The position numbers and the translations under genes are program-made. From Myoxocephalus aenaeus (lineage: Eukaryota > Chordata > Actinopteri > Perciformes > Cottidae): 64,000 nt of DNA. Below the pieces are notes generated by a model. The model ran no database searches, was not told where the DNA came from, and worked only from the letters and a program-made list of their open reading frames with translations. Below are positions 1 to 11,105 of this stretch, piece by piece; positions within the stretch are counted from its first letter, which is position 1; each line of letters begins with the position of its first letter. Location: the NCBI GenBank assembly GCA_038501785.1, contig JBAMJR010000102.1:1319501-1383500 (forward strand), read 5' to 3'.

Positions 1-235
1 AAACCAACCTGATTCAACTCATTAGGCAGGAAAAACACCTCGAAAGCTTTGAGCAATTTGAACCAAAACACGGACAAAGAGCCGTAGAATTAGACTGACA
101 GACTTTGTGCCGCTCCGCCTCCGACATAGTTAGACAGACAGATAACAGGAGCATAAACAGTGCTGCTAGAAAATAACAACAGTGCTTTCATTTCATATCC
201 ACATGGCACCAAGAACAAAAGTTCTTTCATTATTC

Positions 236-283
<48 letters not shown>

Positions 284-645
284 TCAAATAGTGTCCTCCT
301 TAATTAAACTAGAGACATTTTATAAAGCCTGCAATCAGAGCTGGAAGGCAAGTGCACTTTGGATTTTGAAATGTGTGCGTCTTGTGAAAAACAGAAGCAG
401 AGTGAGAAAGTAAACAGCATATGAGTGTCAAGTGACACACACTCTTTCACAATGACGCTGCTCTGGAAAGATTACACCTCGTTTTTTGTAATGGCATGTT
501 TTGCCATCTTCAAACCTTCCTGTGAAAATCAAGTCAGATTTGTTATAAAAATCAAAATCTTATTCAAATCCAAGATTCACACTGGATCAAAAGCTATGTT
601 TCCCCTCATTCCGTTCTGCACGCAAACGCACCACCAGTCTCTTAC
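1..645 (-). other. RHOBTB3 intron 2 (part) with TG microsatellite
   Basis: This stretch follows the donor at 645-644 and shows no further RHOBTB3 exon. A (TG)n tract of about 45 bases sits near 237-281. Nothing else was recognised. Confidence 0.6.
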
Positions 646-1185
646 CCAGCTGGGGCAATCCCGAACCACCACAGTCACATCTCCAAACACACGTGAGGTG
701 TACTCCATGAAAGCCGGGTTGTGCATGCTGCTCTCCAGGTCGCAGGGTCCCACCAGGGCTCCTTGGCCCAGGTAGCTCCACAGCAGGCCTCCCTGGAGCT
801 GCCCCTGGCCCATGATCTCCTCCCCGGACCCGACTCCTCCGGGGCACTCGCTGCCCAGAGCCACGATATGGATGGACCTGTAAACCAGACAGCTCTTGGT
901 TGGAGTGACTTGAATAGAGCACTTGGTATAGAGGAGGCACCTCTGGGTCCTTATTATGCATGTCTATCACGGAGACAGTGCATCACCATTATGACACTCA
1001 AACACAAAATGACTGAGAACAAGCTCACCAAGGGCCTAATGGGCTACCTGAGAGGGAAATATGGTCCAATACATTTTGAGCAATGTAGCCTACAATTGAG
1101 GAAATAAAAAATAGAAAAAGCATGCAACCAGGAACCCGCTCTCCTCACATGCCTTAATGAGTTGCAGCTCTACAGCAACTTACAT
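646..1185 (-). CDS. RHOBTB3: RHOBTB3, first coding exons (partial, continues off the left edge)
   Basis: RHOBTB3 is an atypical Rho-related, BTB-domain ATPase of the Golgi and endosome system that also works with CUL3. Only the N-terminus is here. The exon at 877-646 encodes a SIHIVALG start followed by LLWSYLG, a conserved FMEYTSRVFGDV block and VVVRDCPSW, matching the beginning of the RHOBTB3 GTPase-like domain, and ends at a GTAAGA donor. It begins after a TTTACAG acceptor with a single G. The upstream exon ends at 1184 in AT before a GTAAGT donor, so the initiator ATG forms only after splicing, with A at -3. A second donor at 1148 also leaves AT. Codons 2-78 are in the exon at 646-877. 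Bases 1-645 are intron. RFESD lies next upstream, as on human 5q15. Identity rests on remembered family sequence plus synteny; the exact exon 1 donor is less sure. Confidence 0.82.
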
Positions 1186-1524
1186 TGTGGTCGCCGCGGT
1201 GTGGTTCCGCTGTTACGCCGAGGAGCCGGTTTCCCGCACGGTGCGTTTCCACGCCACTCTGCAGTCAGACTCGGCTTTTTCCGCAATGAGCCGCGGCTCC
1301 GCTCCGTCGTTAATCCCTCTCATCGGTGGCTGCCCCCCCTCGGGAGCCCGGCTGCTGCTGCTGCTGCTGCTGCTTCTGCGGCTGCTTCTGCTGCTGCTGC
1401 GGCGGCTGGGGAGTTTCGCAGTCACTCGCATTCCCCTCCGTCTCGTTATTCATTCATAAAAGCGGAGCCCGATACCGTCCCGAACCGACCCGCAGAGGCG
1501 CACCGGACAGCGGAGCAGCGTGTA

Positions 1525-1561
<37 letters not shown>

Positions 1562-1725
1562 AGCTGCGCCCATGGGCAGCCAATGCGCTAACGGACAAAC
1601 AAGTTGTCAGTCGGTAGGAAACACAATTAGCGGCGAGGAGAGGGGCAGCCTCGCGCCTCGGCGGCCAGACCACATGAATGACGTCGGCGAGATGAAACAA
1701 AGTCCCGGTGGCAAAGAACAACTGG

Positions 1726-1764
<39 letters not shown>

Positions 1765-1870
1765 AACGGACTGAGCAGAGTGGTCGCGCCTGACTCAGCA
1801 ACGCGCACGCGGGCATACGCGTATAAGCAGCGCGCGCCAACACACACACACACACACACACCGGTCCCTC
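1186..1870 (-). promoter_or_regulatory. RHOBTB3: RHOBTB3 5' UTR and promoter region, CpG- and repeat-rich
   Basis: This GC- and CpG-rich stretch lies directly upstream of the split start codon of RHOBTB3. It contains a CTG/CAG triplet tract (1351-1402), a TG tract (about 1527-1559), a GA tract (about 1729-1763) and a short CA tract (1841-1861). On the minus strand an open frame from 1431 to 1213 starts with ATG and runs through the CAG tract as a Ser/Arg-rich 72-residue peptide. It would be an upstream ORF if transcription starts above 1431. No TATA box was identified and the start site is unknown. Confidence 0.5.
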
Positions 1871-3055
1871 GCTAGCAGGAAATGACCGTTTTGGTCAGTC
1901 AAAACATAGTTGTTTCACCTTGTTGTCTCTTCAGAGATGAAAGGTTCGCCTCTAACCCGTTCGCTATCCTCTGGTGGACGCAATACAAAGGCCACGTGTG
2001 CCAATAACTCCCATTATCGTGTCCCTGACTCACAAAGACACACACACCACTCCGCCACATGAATAGACACAAAAGGAATTGCCAAGAGATATGAGCGTGC
2101 GCTGCAATGTTAATGACATAGTGATAATATTAATCCCAACCATAATGCGCAAAGTGTTGGGAGACTATTATTTGCTAATGTGGCAAGAACATGTACTTTA
2201 AACTGGCTTGAGGGATGTTTTGCGGTGGGAGTCAGTCCGCATCGTGATAATGAGATCTGGGAGTCCCTCTTGGACACGCAGGACAGAACGGAGCTTTTTA
2301 TTAAAAGGAAGAATAGCTCAAGTCTTTAAGGTCTGTCATTCGTAATCACGATGAAAAATGCAAGATGTAAAGCCGACCGAGGGCTATTCAGAAGGCCTCG
2401 GGTTTGAATGCCCTGCAACACAGTGAGTCCACGCTGCCAGCCCTGACAGTCTGCTCTTTATCTTGACAAGGGGGCCTCTACTTGACCTATTGTGAATGCC
2501 CATCTGCACATAATGGACTCGATTCAACCCCCTACTAATATTTTAATATTTCATGTGTAGTAACTTTGCAGAAGTGCCCAAACCCTGTGCATTTCTTGAT
2601 TGTATTCAACGCGTCACGCAGAGGCTTCCACTGTGTGGTGAGTTTGCTGTAGTAGACCGGCATCATTCATGCACATGAGCATCATACCCTATAGCCTTTG
2701 TGTTCTCAGACCGTGGCACTCCTAGCCTGCACAATGGGTCCGGAAACAAAGAGATAATCAGAATGTGACAAGCTGTCTTGACTCTTTACATCATATAGGA
2801 TGACTATGCAACACATTATATATCATTCTAGATTTTCTTTTTTTCACACAAGCCATATAAACAACCTCAACGTTTTTGCAATAAGTGTATGACAGCCTCG
2901 TACACAAGACTTGAAATGATATCAGAAATCAAAGTGGAGGTGTGGGGTGATATCAAGAAGCATGATGGGAATTGTAAGAACCAGCATTTTTGTTAGATGA
3001 CCCATTCTGACTAAAACCAAAATTCAAGCTATCTCGGATGCTGTTAAACTAGGGT
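1871..3055. other. Intergenic, nothing recognised
   Basis: AT-rich sequence between the RHOBTB3 promoter and the first repeat of the RFESD 3' side. No exon, RNA gene or clear repeat was seen on either strand. Confidence 0.5.
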
Positions 3056-3600
3056 GACCAGACGTCCTCTTTTTCCCGGACATGTCCTCTTTTCGAGACC
3101 TAAAAAAAGCGTCCGGCAGAGATTCCAAAAACGTCCGGGATTTTGCTACGTCGGCATGCTACACACTACTGCTACGGCCCGAGTGAGGTAGATCCCATGT
3201 GGCATGACAGCTGTCTCTGTGCACTTGCCACTGTGTCAGTAATTTTTCCCCCCTTCCTCCCCAACTGTATTTTTTTATATTTATTTATTAATTTTGTTTA
3301 ATGTATTAAAAAGATAAGGCGTGCTTAAAGTTCAGGGTATGTCGTGAATTAAACAAGTTTGTGTTTATTACACTTCACTTCACACACTCTACACATACAT
3401 ACTCTGCATTTTTGCACTTCTCTACTGTTTAAACTTAATTTAATTTCCTAAATGAATACACTCTGCGTTGTACATATCTTTCATCCCAGTTATTTTTATT
3501 TTTTATTTTATATTTTGTTTTTGTGTCTGTAAACTGCTACTCTGACAACAAATTTCCCCTTGGGGATTAATAAAGTATCTATCTATCTATCTATAATTAG
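3056..3600 (+). mobile_element. Old transposon remnants ending in an L2-type 3' tail
   Basis: The left part (about 3056-3250) starts GGTGACCAGACGTCCTC and resembles a dispersed fish repeat. The right end has the fish L2-type LINE 3' terminus, AATTTCCCCTTGGGGAT then AATAAAG and a (TCTA)n tail at about 3550-3595. A related tail occurs at 53961-53995. No reverse transcriptase frame remains. Family assignment is from memory. Confidence 0.5.
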
Positions 3601-3860
3601 GTAACTTTTTTTTTTTAAGAATCTTTTAAAGAATATATATATTTGATTTACTTATTTATTTGACACAAATGTAACAAGTAAATACATGATGACCTATATA
3701 ACTAGGTTGCAAATGAACCATGAACCATGAACATTAAACATCAGAGACAATCAACAGCATTAAATACGTCTGTATCAATAACCTAGATCAAAGACACAGG
3801 TAAATATAACTAAATGTATGGTTTAAATACACGTATACTGCCATCGGCTGGTTAAACACC

Positions 3861-3934
<74 letters not shown>
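3861..3934. repeat. (TG)n microsatellite
   Basis: About 37 nearly uninterrupted TG units in the intergenic DNA downstream of RFESD. Confidence 0.95.
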
Positions 3935-3937
<3 letters not shown>

Positions 3938-4409
3938 TGTGTTGGCCTACCTGGATGTGTCTTTAACATCATATAACAAAGTCTACAATAAGATAACATT
4001 GCATTGATGTACCACAGCTCCACCTCAACCAGCTGCAGTATTAAATGCTGCTTATGTGTTGTCTACTTTCTGATGTTATCTGAGGGAATAAAACAGACAT
4101 GAATGTTTACAAAAAAGAGGCCAGTATTGTGGTATGATCTTTATATTTGAAAAAATTTCCCCTTTGGGACATTATCAATATAAACCTTTAAAACAAAAAT
4201 TGTATTAATGAATTCACTGTATGCATAATACATGAGGAAAATTGAAATGCAGAGGGATACGCATTCAGCTCCCTCATGTTTCTACTTCAGAACAAAGCTC
4301 TTGTCCACCTTACACAGCAATAAGTTACCTATTTTCTTTCCGTAAAGCATTTGAATAGCACGTAAACAACTAGCAAGCCACAAATTAAGCACTTTAAAAT
4401 GAAATTGTA

Positions 4410-5456
4410 TTATGTTTTCTTCTCAGCTGCTGCAGCTTTGGCCCTTTCCACCTTGCCCTTCTCTCCCTGATAGAAGTCTGACTCGATCCAGCACGTGTCC
4501 TCTGAGAGCTTGACATAGACATCCCCGTTGGTCTCAGTGACCGTGTGGATCCGCTGCTTCACACCTTTGGAGTACCATCTGGGCACAGGTGGCTTTACCG
4601 TGGGGTCGCTGGCCTTGTACATGCCCTCTCCTTTGGCAAGGGAGATCTTGTATTTGTGGTTTGGACAAATTATGCACAGCTTGCCAGCAATTTCCTGTGA
4701 GTGTGTTGAAAGAAAACAGGTAAACAACCTGAAGTGGGATGAGTGTAGGTCATTTAGGCCCTTCAACATTAGCATAACATTAATTTAATGTTATGCATGG
4801 GTGTCTTAATTACAGTGTTTCTCTGCCTCGGGGTTGTTGTGCAGATGGAATAGCCAGTGAAAGCACGAATGTGGCAACAAAACACAACAGTACAGTACTT
4901 TACTTAAATGGCATTTTGTTTTTCTGGCTCTGGGCCAGACACAATCTCTGAAGTTGAATGCAAACCTCACCTCAATGTCTCCATTCTGCAGTATTCCCCC
5001 AGCATCTGTCGAAAGGGCAGAGCATCAGTCTATTGCAGAATAAGCTAATAGTTTAGAGCACACTAACCTTTTGCTGACTGGACGCACTTTAGAGGTGATA
5101 TATGCTAAAATGTTTTATGGATTAAAAAAATAAAGCAGAAGTAAGGACAACAAAGAACACATGTTGTTGGATGGCATCTAACCGCCAGTAATATACTTTT
5201 CATATACTGTATAATCAGATTTGCCGTAAAACTAAAGCATGATGGTCGCCCTTTCCCTCTCTCACAGGCAGCAACTGTTTTGAGAGGAACTGAACTCACG
5301 ATAGCAGTAAGAGTCAATAGCATAGAAGCCGCTCTGGTGGGAGATGATCAGTATGTCCCGACCCTCTAATGTTCTGAAAGAGCGCTTTGCTTCAATCAGT
5401 TCATCCTTCTTCCCCACAAAATGAGGCGCTCTAGTTGGCTGCTTCTCCTCCTCCAT
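4410..5456 (-). CDS. RFESD: RFESD, Rieske Fe-S domain-containing protein
   Basis: Predicted soluble protein of 158 residues with a Rieske [2Fe-2S] fold; its cellular role is poorly known. Three exons: 5456-5300, 5005-4971 and 4694-4410, joined in phase by GT-AG sites. The short 35-bp middle exon completes a split His codon. The ligands fit C-x-H and C-x-x-H: Cys51 and His53 span exons 1-2, and Cys74 and His77 lie in CIICPNH of exon 3. The conserved KQRIHTVTETNGDVYV stretch follows and the tail is Lys/Ala-rich. The ATG at 5456 was chosen because a CACAG acceptor ends just before it at 5461, so the further in-frame ATG at 5471 is intronic. Length is close to the human protein (about 157). Upstream noncoding exons were not found. 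Confidence 0.9.
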
Positions 5457-5471
5457 GGCTCTGTGAAACAC

Positions 5472-6580
5472 TTTTTAGAAGGCCAATAGAAGAAGAAAAA
5501 AACAAATCACAATTCAGTATTCATCATATAGAAGAAGCGTGTTATTTGTCTTTGCCAAATCTCAATATTGGTTGTAACAATCCTCCAGTCAATGCCATCT
5601 GTGCAGCGCGGTAGCTATGCTGTATTTCTGGGTCAGAACTGCAACTTAAATCTTAACTCCACATGAAAAATGTGGCTTTTGGATTTGTCACTGGCACATC
5701 CCATCACAGTTGTCATCTTAAATTAGGTCCACGACACCCTTCGGAACATTCAGCTTGAACATCTCTTAGCAATGATCAGCTCTACTCCAAACATACTCAG
5801 ACCTGCAATACTAATCCCTAATATCTGTCTCATCAGTACCAGTTTCACCATGAAGTGAACATATGAATTGTAAGAGACTAAGGGGAGCCTGGTCCTTTAG
5901 CAGAGCAAAAGGGCCTGATGATTGCAGTATGTATGACCATGTAGGTCATACATACTGCAATGAAATTCATGTAGAATGACATTATTGTAGAAAAGCATTG
6001 GTCATTTGGAGCCCAGAGTCTTACATCCATGTGTAATCTCTGTGACAGTCAGTATACATAGAACATAATAAATGGATGCAGGGGAACCTGAACCCAAGTG
6101 TGATTCCTGTATAGTGGAGTGGAATAATGAGCACTTCAGTGCAGGCTGAGTAAGCACAGTAGTAGTGGCAGCTAAAGTCACATGTCCTGAGGCATCTGGC
6201 TAAACCTCAGACAGCTACATGCTAAGAATGAAGAAACACAAGATCCTTCTATAAGCAAGCCCCAAGTCACTACTGGATACGTTATGTTTATGCATCCCAT
6301 CTGTCTGTCTCTCCCCATATATTTCTTTACATGAAAATAACAAAACACGTGTTTTGGGTGAGTTTTTGCCTTTACCTTGAGACTCAGCAGCAGCGTATCC
6401 TCCGTCAAGTTGAACAACTTACTGCTGGCAGTTGGGCTTGTGTGGTAATGTGGGCCCCTCTCTATTATCTTCTGACACAAGCTGTCTTCCCTTGGTCCTA
6501 TCTATACTGCACGGGGACATTTCTTATCTGTCTCCCACAGGCACACAGCTATTCATCAGTAAAACAATAAATACATCATT
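5472..6580. other. Intergenic / RFESD 5' flank
   Basis: AT-rich DNA with no supported exon. Part may be the intron between an unseen RFESD noncoding exon and its coding exon. It holds a small perfect hairpin at 5921-5961, described separately. Confidence 0.5.
5921..5961. repeat. Short perfect hairpin (17-bp stem, 7-nt loop)
   Basis: The arm at 5921-5937 is the exact reverse complement of 5945-5961. The stem is shorter than a typical pre-miRNA and no function can be assigned. Confidence 0.85.
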
Positions 6581-7422
6581 TAACTCTATCATACAAAGAA
6601 AGGTAAAGCCAGAGCCATATCGTCACCTTCCTAAAATAATTTTTGGACAAAAATGATGTTCTTGTCTAAATCATCTCCTCATGATACTGGCCACCTCTGG
6701 TAAAAGCTCCTACATCCTCAGTTGAACAGATCATGTGATTCTACCCCTGTAGTATAACTATGTCAAGAGTGTGACTGAGGCCATTTTACAGTAAGGCCGA
6801 GCTCCTCCTTGTGGCACAGGCACCCAGTGGCAAGCGTGCGGCAGGCGTCGGTCACTCGTCAGCCAGCCAGCGTGTCTGCGGCGTGTCTGCGGCGTGTCTG
6901 CGGCGTGTCTGCGGCGTGTCTGCGCAGACGTGACGAGTTTGCGACGTGTCTGCGGCGAGTCGCCATTCAACAGCGGCAAGCGAGCGTCACTCGTCGGGAA
7001 GCTGACAAGCTGAGTGGGTGGAGCCACATTTCCAACAGGTCACCTGCCATAAATCAGTTTTATGATCATAGAATGGAGGACCTGCAGGTTTTTTTGTATA
7101 AATAGATAGATAGATAATGTGAGTTTTTTATGTGTGTTAAGATATTTCTGTATAATACTGATGTACTATATTGAATATTGTTTTGCTACTACTACATTTC
7201 ATTTCATAATATATTACACGTCTATACCATAATATGTATAATGTACCCGCCTTTTTTTAAATAAAAAAACATATATATATATTTTACCATGTCATGTCAT
7301 ACTGTTATACCACCATTATGAGACTACTTTGAGGAGACGATACTGTTGGTCTAAGCTAAACAGTGGAATCATTTTTCCACCAGGTAAACCTGAACATGCA
7401 CACCTCTCTTTAGTGTGACAGC
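6580..7422. repeat. Left arm of a large inverted repeat, with 11-bp GC-rich tandem repeat
   Basis: Bases 7047-7422 are the reverse complement, with scattered differences, of 9262-9335 joined to 10747-11105. A further match lies outward: 6616-6645 against about 11181-11207. Between these, at about 6885-6960, are five tandem copies of GTGTCTGCGGC followed by degenerate copies. No transposase frame is visible. The arms suggest a fold-back or long-TIR DNA transposon. Confidence 0.7.
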
Positions 7423-9261
7423 GCTCAGAGAAGTGCCAGTAGTTGTCAGACAACTTCAACCATGGTTTATGTGGACCGTGGTTATATCTGGATCCTGGTC
7501 CGGCCCAACACCTACTGCTATTAACATTATTATTATTAGTTGTTATTTATTACTATTAGCATTGGAAATACACTTACTGCTTCTATTATCAGTATTATTC
7601 TACTATATCCACTGCTGCTGGTATTTTTGGTAGTTGTAACTTTTTCATCATGCCTACTAGTCATTATATTAATCATTTCTGTAATATTCATTGAACATGC
7701 TGTAACTCTATGTTGTTCAAATTTGTAATTTGGGCTATAATAACTAATTTGAATTGAATTGAATAATCAGAGAAGTGCCACGCATCCAGGACTGCCACTA
7801 GATGTCCGAGTTTATTTGGAAAACATTTTTTGTAAGGTTCTGTGATGCTCGAGTTAGGTTCTGTTTTATTCTGCTTTCAATGAAAAGTGCTCCTAAAATA
7901 ATTTAGGAGTTTCACAATAAAACCCATAGAGTGAATTAGAGGCAATGTTTGAGGTGAGTACACACTTTGTTGGCATTGGACATGTAAAGCTTAATAAACT
8001 ATATTCCTGTGTATTGTATTCCCTCCGCTAAAATAGTATACGCTATAGTCCGTAAAGACTAAGCAAATAAAAGCAAAAAAAGTTTATGTGTAACTTTGGG
8101 AATGTTTATAGAAATATGTTATAATCACACAAGACAAAAAAGTGTCTCTCAATGTTTTATTGAATATTTTTTTTATTTCACAAGACACTTAGGTATTGAC
8201 AATGCATTTAATAGTAGTAGTAGAGGTTTAAATATTAAGTATTACATCTGTAATTATGACAGTCCGCCTGGTCCTTTTTGTCTTCTTTTTTTTATCAATA
8301 CATGTTTCAGAAAATGTCCTTTGGCTAAATTATTACAGTAATCTAACTGCATACCATTGGCAAGCTTCGCGTCTTGGCGTTCAGAATACATTGGAATTAC
8401 GTTGATAGCCACATTTCCATGAGTTATGGTCATTTCAAATCTGCATGTCACTTCCTGTCGCCGGCGGCAGGGTCCGTACCAGAAGAGTTTTAACAGAGAC
8501 ATTTGTAAACCACCTTAATAACCATTATCCCTCATTGGAAGAATTAAGCTGTCGTAAATCCACCCTGTCACTACTGATAGCCTGTCACAACCTGGCACTC
8601 TGTGGCAATCATCTGACATCTGATGGCAGTCTGCGATGAACAAGACAAAATGCTCAGCTGACAGAATGAAACCCAAGAAATTAAAAAAATATTTTGAAAA
8701 ATGACACTGCAGGTACATCAATAAAAAAAAGTGGTTTGATCAAATGTCAGTGGAATTGTGTTTTCAATTTCTGAAGAAAGTTGAATAAATGAGGATGCAC
8801 ACTCTTCTGACTAGTGGCAATCATCTGACACCTACTGGCACTTCTTTGGCGAGTAGTGGCACCTCTCTGACTACGGGCCCTCTCGTGGTGGCACCTGTCT
8901 GACTACTGGTGGCAAGTCTCTGACACGTTGTGGCACTTCTCTGACAACTACTGGCACTGGCAGCTTGTGGCACCTACCGACTGACACCTAACTATATATA
9001 AGGAGAGGACAAGTGGCGATTTTATCCAACTTGTATTTTAAAAAACAAATTTGAAAAAGTGGCCGAAATGAGTTTCCGGAGCTCGGACATCAGCAGGGAA
9101 CTTGAAGGGGTGCCTCCTGGACCCATTAGAGGTTTTCCGGGCACGTCCAACTTTTTTTGCATTGTTGCCGAGTTACATTTCCCATCCAATTTCAATGGGT
9201 CCTCTTTATATTCAAGGGTTTAAGATCTACGTGTAGAAAAAAAGGGTATCCTCCAATTAAT
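7423..9261. repeat. Centre of the inverted repeat, including degenerate TGGCAC/CTGAC minisatellite
   Basis: This interval lies between the two arms. From about 8780 to 8990 it carries roughly ten degenerate copies of a 20-26 bp unit built on CTGACaactACTGGCAC; scattered copies also occur near 7770-7800 and 8560-8635. The rest is AT-rich. No protein-coding signal was found. Confidence 0.5.
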
Positions 9262-9417
9262 TCACACTCAAGAGAGGTGTGCATGTTCAGGTTTACATGG
9301 TAGAACGATTATTCCAGTGTTTAGCTTAGACCAGGGGTGCCCACACTTTTTTGGCTCGTGAGCTACTTTTAAAATGACCAAGTCAAAAAGATCTACCTAC
9401 ATTAATAATGGTAAATA

Positions 9418-9418
9418 C

Positions 9419-9478
<60 letters not shown>
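9418..9478. repeat. (AT)n microsatellite
   Basis: About 30 AT units directly abutting the 96-bp palindrome. Confidence 0.95.
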
Positions 9479-9480
<2 letters not shown>

Positions 9481-9574
9481 CCAAAAATGTACAGAATTGT
9501 ATTGTTTCATAAGGGTTCATATATATATATATATGAACCCTTATGAAACAATACAATTCTGTACATTTTTGGTC
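9479..9574. repeat. Perfect 96-bp palindrome
   Basis: The left half (9479-9526) is the exact reverse complement of the right half (9527-9574). The centre is an alternating AT run. It lies inside the hAT copy beside an AT microsatellite. Confidence 0.95.
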
Positions 9575-9748
9575 CTTACATTTTACTCTGATGACTGCAC
9601 TGAATGGAACCAGCAGGGTTGCATAGTCCGGACAGTAGCTGCTGGTAGCCAGCCTCAGGCAGACCAAATGGTCATCAGTCATGGTGGAACGGTGTTTGGA
9701 CTTAATATTTTTACAATATTATTATACAGTCGGCCTTCTCCGGATGCA

Positions 9749-9786
9749 CGGAACAGACGGAACAGCCGTCTGTTCCGTCTGTTCCG
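9749..9786. repeat. Hairpin from GGAACAGAC / GTCTGTTCC repeats
   Basis: A 17-bp arm (9749-9765) is the exact reverse complement of 9770-9786, with a 4-base loop. It arises from 9-bp tandem units inside the broken transposase frame. Confidence 0.85.
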
Positions 9787-11105
9787 TCTGTTCGTTGCCA
9801 CATCCATGATCTCTTTCACGTTTAGCATTGTAGCGCATAATGCTTGTTGGTGTATTATGCAGTGGTGATTAAGGAAGTCGGGGAAAACATCGTCCTCCCT
9901 GTACTTGGCAATAAATCCATTCAAGCTGCCAACCATTGCGGACGCACCGTCCGTGGTGATTGACAATAATAGGTTTGTTCGAGATGAGCCAGTTCTGCGC
10001 AGAATCGATCACCGGCGATCGGCGAGCAATGCATGCCGGTTGGATTTTAGTCTGACTTGATCCCGATTTTCTCTGATGCCATGCACACGTGGTCAACGAC
10101 AATCTCACGAGAGCAAGGCAGCCCCCGATTTCAGAGCCAGGCGCCGCAGTAGCTCTCCACCGACTGTGTGGCGCAGTGCATGATGGGAAACGCCTAGCTG
10201 TCGCCACATCAGAGAGCTGATTGGCTCTTAGATTTGACAGCAAACACGTGTTGTAGAAAATCCTTATTTATGTGTAGGTGTAATACTTAATGCTTGATTG
10301 TTGACTATTAGTCTCATGTTTAATCTAAAAACATATCTTGTGTGGTTGATAATACAAAATCGTATTTATACAACACATCAAAACCAGTAGTAATGTATTT
10401 CACAGGCAGACATAAAAAGAACAAAGGATGCAGCTAGACCCACATTTCTACACAGATATATATTTATAAACACATATGAATAAATCCAAACGTGATCTGT
10501 AAACTACAAGAAGCCTAAAGTTCGGAACTAACAGGAAGTCATTTTTTCTGTGACTTGACTGCAGTTTTTTAACTCCGCCCCCTGCTGCTCCCGCCTGCTC
10601 TCGTCTGGATTCCAGGCGAGGCGCAGCTCTTTCGAACGAGTCTGTTCATTTGCCCACCGGAAGCTGCGTTTTGTCAATAAAATGAAAGAGGCATGCGATC
10701 TATCCGCGATCTACCCGCACTACGTATCGACCTATTGGGTACCCTAGACCAACAGTGCCGTCTCCTCAAAGTAGTCTTATAATGGTGGTATAACAGTATG
10801 ACATGACATGGTAAAAAATAAATATATATATATTATTTATTTGTATTAAAAAAAGGCGGGTACATTATACATAGTATGGTTTATAAGTGTAATATATTAT
10901 GAAGTTAAATGTAGTAGTAGCAAAACAATATTCAATATAAGTACATCAGTATTATACAGAAATATCTTAACTTATTGCATATTGTAAGTATTAAGTCTAC
11001 AAAAAAAAACACACATTATCTATCTACCTATTTGTACACTTAGGATTGACAAAAGAAAAAAAAACGCAGCTCCTCCATTCTATGATCATAAAACTGATTT
11101 AGAGG

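Larger units (their letters stand above)
9335..10747 (-). mobile_element. hAT-type transposon fragment with transposase remnant
   Basis: The left end reads CAGGGGTGCCCACA and the right end TTGGGTACCCTA, an imperfect hAT-like terminal inverted repeat. The flanks (cttagacc and cctagacc) look like a slightly diverged 8-bp target duplication. Minus-strand frame 9966-9679 reads SITTDGASAMVGSLNG and then CIIHQQALC, a conserved block of hAT/ZBED-like transposases. The frame then runs into an Arg-Asn-Arg repeat (about 9745-9795), so the copy is broken. Internal AT microsatellite and palindrome are listed separately. Confidence 0.75.
9262..11105. repeat. Right arm of the large inverted repeat, split by a hAT insertion
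   Basis: The arm is in two pieces, 9262-9335 and 10747-11105, which together match 7047-7422 in reverse. The undivided left arm shows the original continuous sequence across the junction, so the hAT element at about 9335-10747 is a later insertion. Confidence 0.75.

Noticed and set aside
6885..6960. CRISPR-like array
   Set aside because: Units are contiguous with no spacers, in a vertebrate genome; an ordinary tandem repeat.
9383..9868. Tyr-Ile repeat frames on both strands
   Set aside because: Translation of the AT microsatellite and palindrome, not a gene.
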